A stretch of DNA of 64,000 nt from Chitinophagaceae bacterium (lineage in GTDB: Bacteria; Bacteroidota; Bacteroidia; Chitinophagales; Chitinophagaceae). The stretch lies in contig JADJFD010000002.1 of the NCBI GenBank assembly GCA_016708765.1, forward strand, positions 496,001 through 560,000. Direction: 5' to 3'. Made by a program: the position numbers and the translations under genes. The notes under the pieces were generated by a model. The model saw nothing but the letters and a program-made list of their open reading frames with translations, was not told where the DNA came from and made no database searches. Below are positions 61,209 to 64,000 of the stretch, one piece after another (within the stretch, counting starts at the first letter, position 1; the number at the start of each line of letters is the position of its first letter).

Positions 61209-62648
61209 ATGAAACGAATTTTCCTCTTTTCCGCTTTTCTCGTTTTACTCTTTTCCTCAGCTGCACAAACTGATGTTGGCTACGAGATTAAAGTAACTTT
61301 TAAACCCTTCAAGAACCAGTATATCTATCTTGGTCACTACTTTGGAAAAACCTATCCGATTATTGATTCTGCCTTGCTGAACGAAAAAAGCGAGGCCATT
61401 TTTAAAGGAGATGGAAATTTGAATGGAGGTATTTACTTGATTGGCTATCCTAAAAAAACTGGTTTTTTTGAAGTGCTGGTAGATAAACAGCAACGTTTTT
61501 CCATTACTGCAGATACAGCAACTATTGGCTCATCAATAAAATTTGAGAACTCTTCAGATAATGTGCTCTTTAATCATTATCAACAATTCATGACTGGAAA
61601 AGGAAAGGAAATTAATAAATTGAAAGACTCGTATAAAACAAGTACTTCAAAAAAAGATTCGGCTGCTATAAGAGAAAAATTAATAAAACTGGATGAGGAT
61701 ATAGCTGCTTTTCGCAACGATATTATAAAGAACTATCCGGGCAATATTCTTACTGCACTATTAATGACAATGAAGGAACCTGCACTTACAGGCCGTTTAA
61801 AAAATCCTAAAACAAAAGAAGACTCACTTGCATCCTGGCAATATTATAAAGATCACTTCTGGGATGATGTAAGTTTTTATGACGGACGAATAGCTTACAC
61901 CACTTTCTTTGAAGAGAAGCTTGATAAATATTTTAACCAGGTCGTTGTTCCACATCCTGATTCAGTAATTAAAGAATTAGACTGGATGCTTGGCACTGCC
62001 ACTATCAATTTAGAAATGACAAGATTTCTATTGATAAAATTTGTAAACAGATACTTGAATCAAAAGTATATGTGGGAAGATGCTGTGTTTCTTTATCTCT
62101 TCGAAAAATATTTTGCACAGAAAGAGCATTCTTGGTTAACAGCCGCAGGTAAAAAAGTTATTACTGACAGAGCCTATAGTTTAATGGCAAACATAATGGG
62201 TACTCCTGCGTCAGATATTGAGTTGCCCGATTCTACCGGAGCAATGAAAAGCATGTTTGCCGAAAAAGGAAACTTCACCATGGTCATATTCTGGGATCCT
62301 ACTTGTGGTCATTGCAAAGAAGTGTTGCCCCAAATAGATTCAGTGTATAGAGAAAAATGGAAAGCTGACAGTGTAAATATTTATGCAGTTTCGAAAGAAA
62401 CAGATGGCACAAAAAAGGACTGGCTGAATTTCATCAATGAGAAAAAGCTCACAGACTGGACCCATGTTTATTACTCAAAAGCGGCAGATAAAGCCAGGAC
62501 AGATAATAACATTCCAGGTTATTCGCAACTGTATGATGTACTTTCCTTTCCAACAATTTATTTACTTGATAAAGACAAACGCATCATTGCAAAAAAACTT
62601 GCATTGGAGCAAATTGACGATGTGCTTCAATTAAAATTAAAAAAATAA
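61209..62648 (+). CDS. TlpA-like thioredoxin-fold protein
   Basis: A signal peptide (MKRIFLFSAFLVLLFSSAA) is followed by a DUF4369-like N-terminal domain (YIYLGHYFGKTYPIIDSALL), a helical middle of about 200 residues (DUF5106-like), and a C-terminal thioredoxin domain with the redox pair in FWDPTCGHCKEVLPQIDSVY and cis-Pro in SFPTIYLLDKDKRI. The 479-residue protein acts in the periplasm or on the outer membrane, probably reducing disulfides. It lies 27 bases ahead of a parvulin-type isomerase gene, suggesting shared work in envelope protein folding. Confidence 0.85.
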   Translation: MKRIFLFSAFLVLLFSSAAQTDVGYEIKVTFKPFKNQYIYLGHYFGKTYPIIDSALLNEKSEAIFKGDGNLNGGIYLIGYPKKTGFFEVLVDKQQRFSITADTATIGSSIKFENSSDNVLFNHYQQFMTGKGKEINKLKDSYKTSTSKKDSAAIREKLIKLDEDIAAFRNDIIKNYPGNILTALLMTMKEPALTGRLKNPKTKEDSLASWQYYKDHFWDDVSFYDGRIAYTTFFEEKLDKYFNQVVVPHPDSVIKELDWMLGTATINLEMTRFLLIKFVNRYLNQKYMWEDAVFLYLFEKYFAQKEHSWLTAAGKKVITDRAYSLMANIMGTPASDIELPDSTGAMKSMFAEKGNFTMVIFWDPTCGHCKEVLPQIDSVYREKWKADSVNIYAVSKETDGTKKDWLNFINEKKLTDWTHVYYSKAADKARTDNNIPGYSQLYDVLSFPTIYLLDKDKRIIAKKLALEQIDDVLQLKLKK

Positions 62649-62675
62649 TAGAACTTTTCTGAAAACCTATTACGT

Positions 62676-64000
62676 ATGAAAAAAAGTATTGCTGCTCTCA
62701 CTATTGCTTGTTTTATTTTGCTGTCGGCATCTTCGCAAACACTGTTTACCTATGGCAAGTACAAAGCCGATGTAAATGATTTTTTAAATGCCTACAATAA
62801 AAACAATCCTGGCCCTACTACTAATAAATCAAAAGCTGTCAACGAATATCTTACCTTATACATCAATTCGAAACTAAAAATCAGAGAAGCTTATGATCGT
62901 CGTGTTGATACATTGCCTCAAATAATAAGTGAAGTTGCCAATCTACGTACACAGATTTCTGAAAACTACATGAGTGATCCTGAATTGGTGAAAAGAATGA
63001 CTGGCGAAGCATTTAACAGAAGCCTGAAAGACATTAGAGTAGCACATATTTTTATTTCTTACAGAAATGCTGCTGGATTTGTTGACACCGTTGAAGCAAA
63101 GAAAAAAAGAGATGCCATATTGCAACGATTAAAAAAAGGAGATGATTTCTCGCTTGTTGCAAAAGAAAATTCAGACGATCCGTCAGCAAAAAACAATAAA
63201 GGTGAATTAGGTTATATAACTGTATTCACTTTGCCTTATGAATTTGAAAATGTTATTTACGCTACTCCAGTTGGAAAATATTCTTCCGAAATTTCTTCTA
63301 AAGTAGGTTATCATATTTTTAAAACCCTGGGCGAAAGAAAAGCTGTTGGCAAAATAAAAGCGCAGCAAATTTTATTGGCTTTCCCGCCGGATGTTGATGA
63401 GGCTGGTAAAAAACAATTGGGCAAGTTGGCCGACTCTTTATACAAGCTATTACTTGCTGGCGAAAATTTCAATCGTCTTGCTTCATCTTTTAGCAATGAT
63501 TATGTAACGGCAGCTAATGGCGGAATTATGGCAGATGCAGGTGTAGGGCAATATGAGCCGGCTTTCGAATCAGCATTATGGGCCATTTCAAAAGATGGTG
63601 CTATTACCAAACCATTTGCCACTTCATATGGATTGCATATTTTGAAACGTAATTCCGTGAAACCAGTTGTAACAGATCCGAATGATAAAGGCAACTTGCT
63701 GGAACTGGAACAGAGAATAAAAACAGATAGCCGTTGGAAATCTTCGAAAGACTTTATTTACAATCAGGTAAAATCCAAAGCAGGATTTAAAAAATATCCA
63801 ATTGACAATGACGGAGTGTGGGCAATGAGTGATAGTGTTTTAGATCAAAAACCAATGCTACCTGTAGGAAGATCAATAATAGCCTCAACAACTTTTTTTA
63901 CTATAGGCGACTCAACTTACGATGCCACTGACTGGGTTAATTATGCAAACACTTATCGTTACAAGCAAGATGGAACTGGCGCTAAACCATGGCCGCAGGT
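62676..64000 (+). CDS. Peptidylprolyl isomerase, parvulin/SurA type (3' end cut)
   Basis: The frame from the ATG at 62676 is open to the window end, at least 441 codons. A signal peptide (KKSIAALTIACFILLSASS) leads to a helical chaperone-like region and a first parvulin domain (IRVAHIFISYRNAAGF, FSLVAKENSDDPSAKNNKGE, then YHIFKTLGERKA). A second parvulin domain follows (KIKAQQILLAF to SYGLHILKRN). This is the layout of SurA-like periplasmic folding factors for outer-membrane proteins. It lies just downstream of the TlpA-like gene, likely on one transcript. Confidence 0.88.
   Translation, partial: MKKSIAALTIACFILLSASSQTLFTYGKYKADVNDFLNAYNKNNPGPTTNKSKAVNEYLTLYINSKLKIREAYDRRVDTLPQIISEVANLRTQISENYMSDPELVKRMTGEAFNRSLKDIRVAHIFISYRNAAGFVDTVEAKKKRDAILQRLKKGDDFSLVAKENSDDPSAKNNKGELGYITVFTLPYEFENVIYATPVGKYSSEISSKVGYHIFKTLGERKAVGKIKAQQILLAFPPDVDEAGKKQLGKLADSLYKLLLAGENFNRLASSFSNDYVTAANGGIMADAGVGQYEPAFESALWAISKDGAITKPFATSYGLHILKRNSVKPVVTDPNDKGNLLELEQRIKTDSRWKSSKDFIYNQVKSKAGFKKYPIDNDGVWAMSDSVLDQKPMLPVGRSIIASTTFFTIGDSTYDATDWVNYANTYRYKQDGTGAKPWPQ

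Noticed and set aside
1..64000. Prophage, integrative element or defence island
   Set aside because: No integrase, phage structural, restriction-modification or toxin-antitoxin genes are visible; mobile content is limited to small nuclease elements and palindromes.

Overview
The window looks like chromosome from a member of the Bacteroidota, most likely family Chitinophagaceae. The supporting signs are low GC content, a SusC/SusD pair, lamin-tail and Ig-like envelope proteins, start sites without Shine-Dalgarno sequences, promoters of the Bacteroidota type (TTTG, about 18-20 nt, TAnnTTTG), a methionine synthase split into two proteins, and ribosomal protein THX. There is no rRNA, tRNA, CRISPR array or prophage. 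The left edge cuts a gene of unknown function and the right edge cuts a parvulin-type isomerase.

Layout. 0.7-5.7 kb: phenylacetate catabolism on the minus strand (paaA, a small lipoprotein gene, paaB, paaC, paaD; then paaE and a TetR repressor behind a terminator), with a good match to a PaaR operator at the paaA promoter. 5.8-15.2 kb: a sugar-kinase gene with an internal deletion, a GIY-YIG nuclease element with terminal inverted repeats, a long secreted lamin-tail protein, asd behind a leader-peptide attenuator, a shrunken relative of the GIY-YIG element, a decayed NUMOD4 homing-type gene, ligA and a NrtR-like regulator. 15.4-19.9 kb: an HD hydrolase, an OB-fold protein and the rplM-rpsI-rpsB-tsf translation operon. 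19.9-23.8 kb: two small secreted proteins beside a LuxR-type response regulator and its TPR histidine kinase. 23.9-31.7 kb: methyltransferase, pyrH, coiled-coil membrane protein, pdxH, THX, HU, xth and a run of small housekeeping genes. 31.7-36.4 kb: metH in two parts with a 32-residue hydrophobic peptide gene fitted between them, then recR. 36.4-49.7 kb: envelope lipoprotein, UvrD-type helicase-nuclease, GH20 hexosaminidase, outer-membrane receptor, gcvH, a sigma/anti-sigma pair, VanZ. 49.8-64 kb: prfA, an amidohydrolase, recO, an RND exporter, susC-susD behind a terminator-like hairpin, a TPR protein, a TlpA-like thioredoxin and the partial isomerase.

Three themes cut across the window. (1) Short GC-rich palindromes sit in frame inside protein genes (paaD, metH N-part, GH20, amidohydrolase); one has what looks like a 6-bp target duplication. 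(2) Seven genes are broken by one-base losses at short homopolymers or by a slip in a nine-base run, including the essential rpsB and ligA. The common direction suggests consensus-sequence error rather than decay. (3) Several small regulatory or cryptic elements are visible: an asd leader peptide rich in Met, Thr and Lys codons, a structured metH leader, a hairpin leader for susC with an orphan look-alike after vanZ, and the metH-linked small peptide. All functional calls come from reading sequence against remembered families; no searches were run.
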